In this document: piece by piece, positions 27,910-36,239 of the stretch
Layout of the letters: the number at the start of each line of letters is the position of its first letter
Position numbering within the stretch: the stretch's first letter is position 1
Origin: Nitrospira sp.
Lineage (GTDB): Bacteria; Nitrospirota; Nitrospiria; Nitrospirales; Nitrospiraceae
DNA length: 64,000 nt
Direction of reading: 5' to 3'
NCBI GenBank assembly: GCA_029194675.1
Contig: JARFXP010000005.1
Location: 1 to 64,000, forward strand
Program-made: the position numbers and the translations under genes
The notes under the pieces: model-generated
The model's database searches: none
Told to the model about the DNA's origin: nothing
What the model saw: the letters and a program-made list of their open reading frames with translations, nothing else

Positions 27910-29100
27910 TTACTTGGATCGTGCCGGAGGAGACATGGTCCCCAGGCGGCTGCCCATCAGTACGGAAACAGAGGTCAACACGCCTTTTTCAAACAGCAGA
28001 ATGTTCAGCGACCCACCATAAGCAAAGTTGCCGAGCGGATCCCCTTTCTTCACAGGTACAGGCGGATCGCCGGGGTGGACGAAGGACGAATGGTAATTGA
28101 TGAGCGAGGGCCTGATCCGACTGATCGTGTTGAGACCGACCGGTACGACGGCCACATAGCCATTGCTCTTGGTTTCAATTACGTAGTAGGCTCGGTGGAA
28201 GTGCTCAAAGACGCTGAAGTCGGTGGTGCTTTCACCGACATTAAAGATGGTATTGAACCAGTGTTCACCGTCGGTGATCCCGTTATACATGCCCGCGACT
28301 TCCATGGACTCGACGATCTTTCCCGTGACCGGCGCGTGAAAGTGATGGTAGTTTTGAGGCATCAGAACGCAGGAAATGGCCGTGCCGCCCTCGAAAAACT
28401 TCGCATATTTGGAGTTGTTCAGAAGCTGCAGCACATTGAGCTGGCGGGATTTTACGTCAAGTTCCTGGGTGAGAGTGAGATCGGAAAGGATAAAATTGAT
28501 CTCCGAGTCGGCCGTCGCGGTCACCACGCTGTCGTCGTCAGGAGCAGCGATCGGCCGCGGATTGCGGGACAGATTTAATTCGCGGGTGAAGAACTCGTTA
28601 AATGACTTGAACCCGCCTTTTGGAACGATGAAGTCTTCGATGTGAGTCGTCGGGTCCTTTGTCCATTCGTTGATGAACATGAGCGATTCGGGCGAATCCA
28701 TGAAGCGTCCGCGCTCCATAATGAACTTGACCGTCCAGTTGAAGATCTCCGTCGTATATTCCGCTGCGCCATTGCTCTTGCTTTTGAACGTGTTGAGAAA
28801 CGCAGCAGCAGTCGGATTATTCAAATAGAACCATGTGAACGGAACTATCTTGCCGAGACCACCAGTTGGTTCGGGAAGGAATGTAAACCAGTCCCGGAAG
28901 TAATTCACAAAATAATTAATGGACTGTCCGACCCATGGGTTGGGCGATCCATCTTCGATGAACGGTGTCACTCGTGCGATAGCGTCGTTGTAGGCAGCCT
29001 CGACGACCGGATTGCTGACGATCGCTTCGAGTTCGCGCATCATTTCTTTCATCGCCGGGGTCAGGAGTCTTTGCAGTGGCTGTAGAGCAGTAGTACTCAC
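27910..29100 (-). CDS. Phosphatidylserine decarboxylase family protein (PsiD-like architecture)
   Basis: 396 residues from GTG with GGAGG 6 nt upstream. The N-terminal 140 residues are helical (MKEMMRELEAIVSNPVVEAA) and resemble the PSDC domain found in fungal PSD-like proteins. The catalytic domain follows: FKSFNEFFTRELNLSRNPRP near residue 165, the YHHFHAPVTGKIVES histidine block near 265, and FAYGGSLNILLF with GGS at 362-364. Ser364 would self-cleave to form the pyruvoyl cofactor. No membrane anchor is seen. The same layout occurs in the soluble tryptophan decarboxylase PsiD. With a tyrosinase and a multicopper oxidase beside it, an aromatic amino acid substrate is more plausible than phospholipid, but this is inference. 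Confidence 0.82.
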   Translation of the reverse strand: MSTTALQPLQRLLTPAMKEMMRELEAIVSNPVVEAAYNDAIARVTPFIEDGSPNPWVGQSINYFVNYFRDWFTFLPEPTGGLGKIVPFTWFYLNNPTAAAFLNTFKSKSNGAAEYTTEIFNWTVKFIMERGRFMDSPESLMFINEWTKDPTTHIEDFIVPKGGFKSFNEFFTRELNLSRNPRPIAAPDDDSVVTATADSEINFILSDLTLTQELDVKSRQLNVLQLLNNSKYAKFFEGGTAISCVLMPQNYHHFHAPVTGKIVESMEVAGMYNGITDGEHWFNTIFNVGESTTDFSVFEHFHRAYYVIETKSNGYVAVVPVGLNTISRIRPSLINYHSSFVHPGDPPVPVKKGDPLGNFAYGGSLNILLFEKGVLTSVSVLMGSRLGTMSPPARSK

Positions 29101-29153
29101 GGCGTTCCTCCCTTTGTTATGGTGGGTCTAGGACGGTCAGGTTGCCTTGGAGG

Positions 29154-30965
29154 CTAGTGACCCCCGTGCATCGGCAGCGTGGTCACCGGCTGCTCGCCCA
29201 CTACGTCGACGATCTCCATCATGCCGAGATCTTCGTGGTCGAGGATGTGGCAATGCATCACGAATTGTCCGAGGTAGTCGAGGTATTGTGTATAGATTTG
29301 CACTTTGGCAGCGGGCAAGACGAGTAAGGTGTCCTTCCACACCAGCTCGTTCCTGCCTTGTGGATCCTGGCGTATGGTCTGGAACGGGTTGACGTGAATA
29401 TGGAAGACGTGCGGTAAGGGTGGAATGGTCGCCTGCGGCGGCAGCACACCGGGAGGATCCCCCACCGTGGTGAGAAACCACATATCAGTGCGGCCTAGAC
29501 CGACAGGACGGACGCGGTTGGGATTGAAGGCGTGGTAGTTGATCTGGAAGTAGTTCCGTACATCTTTCTCGGTATGCACGGCGCTGCCCAGCTTGAAGAT
29601 CGCCTCCTGCACGCCGTCCGCCTGCGTCTGCAAGTTCACGCCCGGGCGATAGGTGAGCGCTCCCATCTCAGCGTTTGTGGGTAGAGCCATGGGCAGCGGC
29701 TCACCCGCAATGTCGACATAGGCGAGCACACGTTCAGGCTCAGGAATACCTCGCAGGCCAGAGCGGATACTACTCGCGGCACTGCCGGATGCGGCCGGGG
29801 TAGGGCAACCTGCGCCGCTTTCCGCATCGATTAACTCGTAGCGTCCAGGTGTATTGGGGGCCTGGACGAGGACGTCGCTGCGGTAACCTGGTTCGAGGTC
29901 GAGCAGTTGACTGGACGACCAGGTATCGATCTTGCCGAGGTAGATACCATCAAGCGCGATCTCATGCAGCGGGATGCCTTCCTTGTTGTTTCCCTGTTTG
30001 CGCAGGCGGACACAGATCGACTCGCGAAAGGCGGCATCGATCATCCGCCAGCGCTGCACCTCACCGGGACGCAGGGTGATGATTGGCACGATCTGTCCGT
30101 TAATTGTGGTGCGCCGCTTGGATGTCTGCCAGGTACAGGTTGGCAGCCCTTTGGTGCAGGCATCCGGTGGTGAGGGCGGGTCTGGGAAGAAGGCACTGAT
30201 ATCTTCGGCCCGTCCCTGGGCGTCATACAGGATGGTCTGCAAGACCAGAATCTTTTCGCGTCGGGTCGCTTCACGCAGGGCGGATGGCAGCGTGGCCTCA
30301 TCGTCCTCGATGATCAGAGCCCCAGCCATACCGCTCCCCACTTGGATAGCGGTCGAGCCGTGGGCATGGGCATGGTACCAGTACGTGCCGGCAGGATGGT
30401 TTGCTGGTACCTTGATCTCAAAGAGGAGCTGCGTCTGCGGCGGAATGGCCAGGAGCACGTTGTCGCTATTGCCGACCGGTGAGACATGCAGACCGTGTGT
30501 GTGAAGATTGGTGGTGTTGAAGGAATGCGGCCTCGTTTCGATAAAGGCGCTATCCGCCTCTTGCTTGACCTGAGCCGCGATCTGGTTCGGAGACTCGTGT
30601 GGCAAGACGTTATTGAGCAGGATGTTCAGGGTCTCACCCGGCTTCACGCGCAGCGTCGGACCGACGAGTGCCCCATTATAGGTGCGCAGCGTCACGGGAC
30701 AACCACCGAGCGACGTGACATGCGGATCGGTGTATTGCACGGTCAACGTCGTTTGCAGACGACCGTGGGTGGCTTGCTCGACCGGCGGGTTGTGTAACGG
30801 CTGGTTCCCCCACTTGGCCGAGTCGATCTCTTGAAAAGCACATGGATTAGACGGTCCAGTCGTTTGGGCAAGGAGCACTGGAGTTGCGCAGCCGGTAGAC
30901 ATGGCAACGAGCCAGAGTACCATTGTTAATGGCGTGCGTGTATTCCCATCCATCGCAATGCCCAT
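29154..30965 (-). CDS. Multicopper oxidase (laccase-like), exported
   Basis: About 603 residues. The N-terminus has a hydrophobic export signal (LTMVLWLVAMSTGCATPVLL). All four copper motifs are visible: LHTHGLHVSP (about residue 160), WYHAHAHGST (about 200), HVFHIHVNPFQT (about 540) and HCHILDHEDLGMMEIV (about 580). Methionine is present after the last histidine, as expected at the type 1 site. Such enzymes oxidise phenols or metals with O2 in the periplasm. It is the first gene of the operon leading to the PSD-like gene (53-bp gap) and tyrosinase. The start is uncertain: ATGs at 30965 and 30953 and a TTG at 30980 are all in frame and none has a good ribosome site. Confidence 0.9.
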   Translation of the reverse strand: MGIAMDGNTRTPLTMVLWLVAMSTGCATPVLLAQTTGPSNPCAFQEIDSAKWGNQPLHNPPVEQATHGRLQTTLTVQYTDPHVTSLGGCPVTLRTYNGALVGPTLRVKPGETLNILLNNVLPHESPNQIAAQVKQEADSAFIETRPHSFNTTNLHTHGLHVSPVGNSDNVLLAIPPQTQLLFEIKVPANHPAGTYWYHAHAHGSTAIQVGSGMAGALIIEDDEATLPSALREATRREKILVLQTILYDAQGRAEDISAFFPDPPSPPDACTKGLPTCTWQTSKRRTTINGQIVPIITLRPGEVQRWRMIDAAFRESICVRLRKQGNNKEGIPLHEIALDGIYLGKIDTWSSSQLLDLEPGYRSDVLVQAPNTPGRYELIDAESGAGCPTPAASGSAASSIRSGLRGIPEPERVLAYVDIAGEPLPMALPTNAEMGALTYRPGVNLQTQADGVQEAIFKLGSAVHTEKDVRNYFQINYHAFNPNRVRPVGLGRTDMWFLTTVGDPPGVLPPQATIPPLPHVFHIHVNPFQTIRQDPQGRNELVWKDTLLVLPAAKVQIYTQYLDYLGQFVMHCHILDHEDLGMMEIVDVVGEQPVTTLPMHGGH

Positions 30966-31049
30966 GAGGAACACGAACAACGAGCCACGTTTTTAGTCGA
31001 TTCATAGGGCGCTGTCAAGTCCTATCTACTCGAGTGGGGTCATAGACGG

Positions 31050-31262
31050 GGTCAGATCTTGTATCGTGCACTCCGGTTTCAGAGACGACAGAGAAGAACG
31101 TAAAGAGATCGGCTGGTTTTTATCCGGCCTGCTTCCATTCCGTTCGCTGGGCCGGGTATTTTACTCGGCCTGGTCATCATATGTATCCAGGAACGCTTGA
31201 AGCTTGTCGAATAGGCGATCAAGCTCCTTCCGTCGTTTGGAATGTGCCGTGTGGTCGGCCTC
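31050..31262 (-). pseudogene. Degraded 3' fragment of the gene seen intact at 35522-36184
   Basis: About 210 bases align with 35411-35620, covering the last third or so of that gene and 110 bases beyond its stop. Shared blocks include GGTCATCATATG and CTCCTTCCGTCGTTTGGAAT. There is no upstream coding part. Copies of TCAGATCTTG-(2 nt)-TCGTGCA flank the fragment at 31052 and 31281, so it may have arrived as a short mobile or recombined piece. Confidence 0.7.
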
Positions 31263-31354
31263 TGAACACTAAAATCAGAATCAGATCTTGAGTCGTGCAT
31301 GTCAAGACAATACTGTTAGGCATGAGTAATGATCTGTGGAGTGCAAGAATCAAG

Positions 31355-31471
31355 TCACGCCGCCCGGCGAACCTTGACGGCCAGGCGAACGGTCACGCCG
31401 AGGTGAGCGAGCATATCGATGAGCGTGTCAGTGCTGAAGAGATCAATCCACCAACAGAAGATATCGCTAAC
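31355..31471 (-). pseudogene. C-terminal remnant of an XRE-family antitoxin
   Basis: 38 codons ending in DLFSTDTLIDMLAHLGVTVR plus LAVKVRRAA and stop. This matches the end of HTH/XRE antitoxins, where a recognition helix is followed by FSxDTLIDMLAxLG and a beta strand. An in-frame stop lies two codons upstream and the helix-turn-helix itself is gone. No partner toxin is visible. Confidence 0.55.
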
Positions 31472-31569
31472 GCATGGCTAAACTTACGATCTCTGTCAGA
31501 TCCACTTCCCCTCGCTACGCGCATGGATTGATCGTTTTGCAACCGTGCATAGAATGCCCGTGAAGTCTG

Positions 31570-31782
31570 CTACAGTGAGACTTCAACGTATTCCACTTGG
31601 CTGCTGGGTGGGGGAATGGGCAGACTATCGGCACGAAGACCCTCCAGGTGGAATTCTATCGCTTCGCGGATCATCGTTTCAGTTTCCTGAACCGTCTCAC
31701 CGGTAGCTACACAGCCGGGTAGGTCCGGTACATAGGCTGCGTAGTTAGAGGCGGCTTTTTCGATTACGATTGCATAGCGCAT
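31570..31782 (-). CDS. hicB: HicB-family antitoxin
   Basis: 70 residues with the HicB signature: YAIVIEKAASNYAAYVPDLP then GCVATGETVQETETMIREAI, a partially degenerate RNase H fold. It binds HicA and probably the operon promoter. It lies 10 bases downstream of hicA on the same strand, the common hicAB order. The short C-terminal tail (SSQVEYVEVSL) has no added helix-turn-helix. Confidence 0.88.
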   Translation of the reverse strand: MRYAIVIEKAASNYAAYVPDLPGCVATGETVQETETMIREAIEFHLEGLRADSLPIPPPSSQVEYVEVSL

Positions 31783-31792
31783 GTTGAGCCCT

Positions 31793-31999
31793 CTATTTTT
31801 TCCATCCAGCCTGTTTGAAGATACTGTTCAAAGTTCCAGGTGGCAAATCGTCGCTCGGCTTGCCTGCGACCGTCACTCGACCAGGCTTTATGGGATGCTT
31901 AAACTGTCGATGACTTCCCTTCGTGGCAACCAGGTACCAGTTATCCTCTCGCAATCGATCGAGAACCTGGCTGACTTTCACGAAGCCAGCATATCTCAC
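31793..31999 (-). CDS. hicA: HicA-family toxin (mRNA interferase)
   Basis: 68 residues with the dsRNA-binding-like HicA fold. The catalytic histidine is in TKGSHRQFKHP (about residues 27-37), and the end LPPGTLNSIFKQAGW is typical. It cleaves mRNA when free of HicB, encoded 10 bases downstream. The gene appears intact. Confidence 0.88.
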   Translation of the reverse strand: MRYAGFVKVSQVLDRLREDNWYLVATKGSHRQFKHPIKPGRVTVAGKPSDDLPPGTLNSIFKQAGWKK

Positions 32000-32117
32000 T
32001 AGGAGTGAGAATCCAAGAACAGGAGAGATATGAAAGCTCTACAGGCTACGAATGGATGTAATGAGTCCGGCCTCTTACCCAATCGTCATGCGCATCTGAT
32101 TTACCTTCATCGAGAGA

Positions 32118-33594
32118 CAACGGAAACAACTTGTCTATGGCCCGCTCGCTTTCGTCGTTCGCCATGCAATCACGGCGGCGCCGAGCAGCATGAACGAGGC
32201 TAGAATGAACGGTGCGCCTGGCAATTCGAGCGACGTGCTGGTGGCAGAGTCAGATCGGATGAAGTAGGCGAAGGTCTGCGTGAAGAGGGTCGGCCCGATC
32301 AGGCCGGTCACGCCGTTGATGCTGGCGATGGCGCCCTGCAGCTGGCCCTGTTCCACACTGCTGACCCGGCGCGTCATGAGGGATTGCGTCGCCGGACCGG
32401 CGAGTCCCCAGAAAGCCATCATGGGAATGCCGAGGCAGAAGATCCAGCCCTCCCAGGCGGTGCCGTAAACGAAAAAGCCGACCGCCCCGCAGAGCAGCCC
32501 GATCAACACCGTCCTGCGTTCGCCAAACCGATTGGTGATCGGACGAATCAGTCCGCCCTGCACGATCGTCGCGGCCACGCCGACGCCCGCCATCATCAGG
32601 CCCACGCTGGCTGTCCCCCATCTGTAGCGATAGCCCATGTACAGGACCGACACGCCTGGAAGTACCGCATGGGCGAGATAGCCGAGGAACGAGACCGTCG
32701 CGAGGCCGAAGAGTTCATGGTGCGAGCGCAACAGCCTGAGCGACCCGATCGGGTTGGCCCGCGCCCAGGTGAACGGCATCCGTTTGTCAGGCGGCAGGGA
32801 TTCAGGAAGCACAAAGAATCCGTAACAGGCGTTCATGAGACTGAGTGCCGCCGCGCCCCAGAACGGCAGCCGAGGATCAATCGCACCGAGCCAACCACCC
32901 AAGGCAGGACCGAAGATGAAGCCGAGCCCGAAGACCATGCCGATCTTGCCGAACGCCGCCGCGCGCTGCTCCGGCGGCGTCACGTCAGCGATATAGGCTC
33001 CGGCAGTGCTGAAGCTGGAGGAGGCCATCCCAGAGATGACACGGCCCGCCACAAGCCAGACCACGTTCGGCGCGAGGGCCATCACGATGTAGTCGAGACC
33101 CAGTCCCAGGTTGGACAGCAGCACGACCGGCCGCCGACCGAACCGATCGGACAACGCGCCTTGAATCGGCGAACAGAAAAACTGCATGAACGCCCAAGCC
33201 GTCCCCATCAGCCCATAGAGCACGGCCGCCTGCGCCGTATTGCCGAAGAAAAATTCCTCGACGAGTTTCGGCAGCACCGGAATGATGATGCCGAACGACA
33301 ACATGTCGAGCAGGACGGTGACGAGAATGAAGAGAACCGCGGCTCGGCGGGGTGCCGTCGTGACCGATGGGTGGTTCATCGCCGCTACATCCTACCAGAC
33401 CCGCACAGCGCTTCATCGCATGGCGCACCAGTCAAGCGGAGGTTGAGGCTCGACTCATCCATTGGCGTCGCTGTAAAGGAGACAAACCTGCTACTGACGA
33501 GCTCTACAGACTGTTGAATGTTTCTACGGTGAGACCAGCCTGGAGGATCATCTTACGAAGAAGTCCAGGCCTCAACTCATCATGTTGGGGGATG
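32118..33594. repeat. Long direct repeat, copy B
   Basis: Matches 24736-26216. It holds a full MFS exporter gene and the last 91 bases of an intact hicA. Because the hicBA pair is complete only here, this is likely the older copy. The repeats bracket about 5.9 kb with the tyrosinase operon and could recombine to delete or amplify it. Confidence 0.9.
32135..33379 (-). CDS. TetA-like MFS exporter, copy B
   Basis: 414 residues, nearly identical to the copy at 24753-25997. The same motifs are present (GALSDRFGRRPVVLLSNLGL, PEQRAAAFGKIGMVFGLGFI). Differences lie at the N-terminus (MNHPSVTTAPRRAA), in RFGERRTVL, GTAWEGW and the last residues (AAVIAWRTTKASGP). Both copies keep a full frame, so both are likely functional. 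It lies downstream of hicBA on the same strand. Confidence 0.9.
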   Translation of the reverse strand: MNHPSVTTAPRRAAVLFILVTVLLDMLSFGIIIPVLPKLVEEFFFGNTAQAAVLYGLMGTAWAFMQFFCSPIQGALSDRFGRRPVVLLSNLGLGLDYIVMALAPNVVWLVAGRVISGMASSSFSTAGAYIADVTPPEQRAAAFGKIGMVFGLGFIFGPALGGWLGAIDPRLPFWGAAALSLMNACYGFFVLPESLPPDKRMPFTWARANPIGSLRLLRSHHELFGLATVSFLGYLAHAVLPGVSVLYMGYRYRWGTASVGLMMAGVGVAATIVQGGLIRPITNRFGERRTVLIGLLCGAVGFFVYGTAWEGWIFCLGIPMMAFWGLAGPATQSLMTRRVSSVEQGQLQGAIASINGVTGLIGPTLFTQTFAYFIRSDSATSTSLELPGAPFILASFMLLGAAVIAWRTTKASGP

Positions 33595-33725
33595 GAGAGA
33601 GTATACTCATAACCGGATTTCACCAGCATCACATGAGAGCCTCGTTGTCGCACGACGCTCCAACCTACCCGTTGAAACTTCCGTATGGCGTCTGACCCCG
33701 AACACAACCGGAGGCGTTCCGCCAT
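33504..33725 (-). CDS. hicA: HicA-family toxin, second pair
   Basis: 73 residues. The catalytic histidine is in VVRQRGSHVMLVK (about residues 25-37), and PQHDELRPGLLRKMILQAGL is the conserved end. The start shares a base with the hicB stop (TGATG at 33725), so translation is coupled. Its last 30 codons are duplicated at 26128-26216. Confidence 0.9.
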   Translation of the reverse strand: MAERLRLCSGSDAIRKFQRVGWSVVRQRGSHVMLVKSGYEYTLSIPQHDELRPGLLRKMILQAGLTVETFNSL

Positions 33726-33925
33726 CAGACCACAACCTCAACCGTCCGTTCTGCATCGACCACGTGCTTGGCCTCCATCACCTCAAGCCACCCTTCGATG
33801 GCTTCTTTCACGTTTGCGATAGCCTCGTCGTGCGTTTTCCCTTGCGACAGACACCCTGGCAAAGCAGGCACCTCGGCGACAAAGTAACCTGCCTCATCCT
33901 GTTCCACAATAACATGCAATCTCAT
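33725..33925 (-). CDS. hicB: HicB-family antitoxin, second pair
   Basis: 66 residues: MRLHVIVEQDEAGYFVAEVP, then ALPGCLSQGKTHDEAIANVK and EAIEGWLEVME. This is a compact HicB with no DNA-binding extension. Here hicB precedes hicA, the reverse of the order at 31570-31999. A GGAGATGAAGG ribosome region lies directly before the ATG. Confidence 0.9.
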   Translation of the reverse strand: MRLHVIVEQDEAGYFVAEVPALPGCLSQGKTHDEAIANVKEAIEGWLEVMEAKHVVDAERTVEVVV

Positions 33926-34195
33926 GCCTTCATCTCCTTCTTCACAGTAACTCTTGAACTATTATCGTAAAGCCCCTCACTATGGTCAAGCAAACCGCTT
34001 GATGTATTGTGCTGCTCCTGCCTGCCATCAACAACCTTTCCAAAGGAACGGAGCCCCACCCAGATGCGGTACAATCACTGATCTCGGAACCACGTAGATG
34101 AGACTGGAACCTGTTAAGGAGTCTGACCTTTTTATTAGCATTCCTATCCTGCATGGCGACTCCTACAGTGCATGTAGCTCAATGGTCCAATTCTC

Positions 34196-34223
34196 TTGAC
34201 GAAGAGACATATCGGACTATAAT
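34196..34223 (+). promoter_or_regulatory. Sigma70-type promoter of the OmpA-like lipoprotein gene
   Basis: TTGACG (34196-34201), 16-bp spacer, TATAAT (34218-34223): a near-consensus promoter. It leaves a leader of about 110 nt before the ATG at 34341. The rest of the 415-base gap (33926-34340) shows no convincing gene; an open frame at 33942-34154 has no family features. Confidence 0.75.
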
Positions 34224-34340
34224 TCCACATTCAACTCGATGAGAAATAAGCACTTCTCTTCAGCCGAATGTTCGAGTCGTCGGGCATCAACCTTGTTCCG
34301 TTCAATATATTCCTTGCGCCTTCATTCAGAGGAGGAGACT

Positions 34341-35366
34341 ATGCGATCCACATCACATCATCGAACCATGCCGTTCCGAAGCACCGCATTGACTCTGCTG
34401 TGCGCGTTGGCCGTGGGAGGCTGCGTGAGTGCGTACGCTCACAAGCAGACCCTTGATGAACTCAAGGCGGTCAAGAAGCAGTCGGCGCAACAGCAAGAGG
34501 AACTGACCGGCATGCGAGAGTCACTCGACCAGGAAGCAGCTCAGCGGAAAGCTGCTGAAGACCAGGCCGCCTCGTTGGCGCAGGAACGGGATGACCTCAA
34601 AGTTCGATCCGAACAGTTGACCGGCGAACTCGCCACTGTGCGTAGTCAGATTACGGATCTCGAACAGAAACGTGCAAGCGACAGTGCTTCCGCGCAGGAG
34701 GAAATCGCGAAGCTGCAGCAACAGGCTGCATCGATAGAAGCCGAGGCAGCACAACTCGCGAAGGAACGTGAACAGCTCCGCCAGGAACAGGCTCGATTGG
34801 CCGCGACGCTCGATCGGGAGCGGGCTGCCAAGGAATCGAAGGAAGCGGAGATCAAGCGGCTTACGCGAACGCAGGAAGAGTTATCCAAGGCGCTCCAAGA
34901 CGAAATCTCCAAGGGCAATATCACCATCCAGCAGGCACGCGACCGCCTCACGATCAATTTGGTGGACCAGGTCCTGTTCGACTCCGGTCAGGCAGAGGTG
35001 AAACCGGCCGGCCAGAAGGTGCTGAAGCAGGTCAGCGACCTCTTGAAAACCGTCACGGACAAGCAGATCCGGATCGAGGGCCACACGGACAATGTGCCGA
35101 TCAGCGGCAAACTGCGGAGCCGTTACAGGACGAATTGGGAACTCTCGACGGCACGGGCCACGGCGGTCGTACGTTATTTGATCGATCAGGACGGTGTGAA
35201 CCCCCGGAATCTCTCCGCAGTCGGTTATGGAGACACGCAACCCGTCGCCTCGAACGACACCGAGGTGGGACGATCGGCCAACCGCAGGATTGAAATCGTG
35301 CTGTATCCCAAGGACCTCAAAGAAGCTACCGACCAGGTCGAAACCGGCCCGGCAGTATCACAGTAG
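34341..35366 (+). CDS. OmpA/Pal-like lipoprotein with long coiled coil
   Basis: 341 residues from the ATG at 34341, preceded by GAGGAGGAG. The signal peptide ends in a lipobox (ALAVGGCVS), so the protein should be lipidated. Residues about 35-205 form a charged coiled coil rich in Glu, Gln, Ala and Lys. The C-terminal 120 residues are an OmpA-like peptidoglycan-binding domain: LVDQVLFDSGQAEVKPAGQK, IEGHTDNVPISGKLRSRYRT, NWELSTARATAVVRYL and SAVGYGDTQPVASNDTEVGR. It likely tethers the outer membrane to the cell wall over a long distance. The upstream in-frame start at 34239 is rejected because it would bury the signal peptide. Confidence 0.88.
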   Translation: MRSTSHHRTMPFRSTALTLLCALAVGGCVSAYAHKQTLDELKAVKKQSAQQQEELTGMRESLDQEAAQRKAAEDQAASLAQERDDLKVRSEQLTGELATVRSQITDLEQKRASDSASAQEEIAKLQQQAASIEAEAAQLAKEREQLRQEQARLAATLDRERAAKESKEAEIKRLTRTQEELSKALQDEISKGNITIQQARDRLTINLVDQVLFDSGQAEVKPAGQKVLKQVSDLLKTVTDKQIRIEGHTDNVPISGKLRSRYRTNWELSTARATAVVRYLIDQDGVNPRNLSAVGYGDTQPVASNDTEVGRSANRRIEIVLYPKDLKEATDQVETGPAVSQ

Positions 35367-35521
35367 GAGAGAGGGCCGTCGGAGGCGCGCACAGCGCTCA
35401 CAGAAATCCGGTCAGATCTTGTATCGTGGATGTGATTTTTCAGAGATGACTGCGAAGGACTTCACGAGATCGGCTGAGTTTCATCCGACATGTTTGCATT
35501 CCATTCGCCGTGCCGGGTCTC

Positions 35522-36184
35522 TTACTCGCTCTGGTCATCATATGTGTCCAGGAACACCTGCAGCTTGGCGAATAGGCGATCCAGCTCCTTCCGTCGTTTG
35601 GAATTTGTCGCGTGGTTGGCCTCAGCGGCCACGTAGCTCTGAATCTCCTCAATCTCGTCCAATGACAGCTCCACCCTGATCCCTCTGCCCTCCGCCACCG
35701 CGCACTTGGCAAAGTCGGGATTGCAGAAGGTCTCATCCCTGATGAGGTCGCGTTCCCGCAGGGTCAGTGTGACGGGCAATTTGGTCCCATATGGGATTCG
35801 TTTCCGCTGCGTGCCGAACTCTTCCCGCCAACTGTTCGCCGTCAGCCCCTTCAGTGCTTCGAAGTACGGCGCGTTGGAATCAGGCGGCTTCGCGTCGCTC
35901 CGTAGCAGATCCCACACATGCTTCATCAGCACCGAGCCGATCGCATGGATCGCCTCATGCCGGTCCAAGCCCTCTGCACGAAGTCGGACCAACGCATCCT
36001 TCGTAACTTCAACCTCCTCAGCGAGCTGGCTCTCAACGATGACGTGAATGGCCGCATGGAGCTGGGCGTTTGGAAGTTCCGTACTCAACCGTTGGTGGTA
36101 GGCCGAGACCAGCTCGATCCGTTGGGCCTCATCGAGCGCCAGCCAATTCCCCGGATCAGGCGCGGCGTCTGGGTCGTATCTCAT
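35522..36184 (-). CDS. Conserved hypothetical protein
   Basis: 220 residues, soluble, acidic. The N-terminal half reads MRYDPDAAPDPGNWLALDEA then a region rich in helix (HAAIHVIVESQLAEEVE, DRHEAIHAIGSVLMKHVWDL). The histidine pattern AIHVIVE...EAIHAIGS is repeated. The C-terminal half (YGTKLPVTLTLRERDLIRDE onward) looks like a second small domain. I do not recognise a characterised family; the N-terminal part resembles DUF1841-like proteins. It lies 55 bases downstream of the SWIM gene on the same strand. A degraded copy of its 3' end occurs at 31050-31262. Confidence 0.7.
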   Translation of the reverse strand: MRYDPDAAPDPGNWLALDEAQRIELVSAYHQRLSTELPNAQLHAAIHVIVESQLAEEVEVTKDALVRLRAEGLDRHEAIHAIGSVLMKHVWDLLRSDAKPPDSNAPYFEALKGLTANSWREEFGTQRKRIPYGTKLPVTLTLRERDLIRDETFCNPDFAKCAVAEGRGIRVELSLDEIEEIQSYVAAEANHATNSKRRKELDRLFAKLQVFLDTYDDQSE

Positions 36185-36239
36185 CGAACTCCATGGGGAT
36201 AGTCTTCCAGGAACAGGCGCACTGCGGTAGTCTCCGTCC

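Noticed and set aside
31295-31531. 78-codon forward open frame
   Set aside because: It lies over the reverse-strand XRE antitoxin remnant, which gives a better protein match; no ribosome site.
33942-34154. 70-codon reverse open frame
   Set aside because: No family features, atypical composition, and it lies in the promoter region of the OmpA-like gene.
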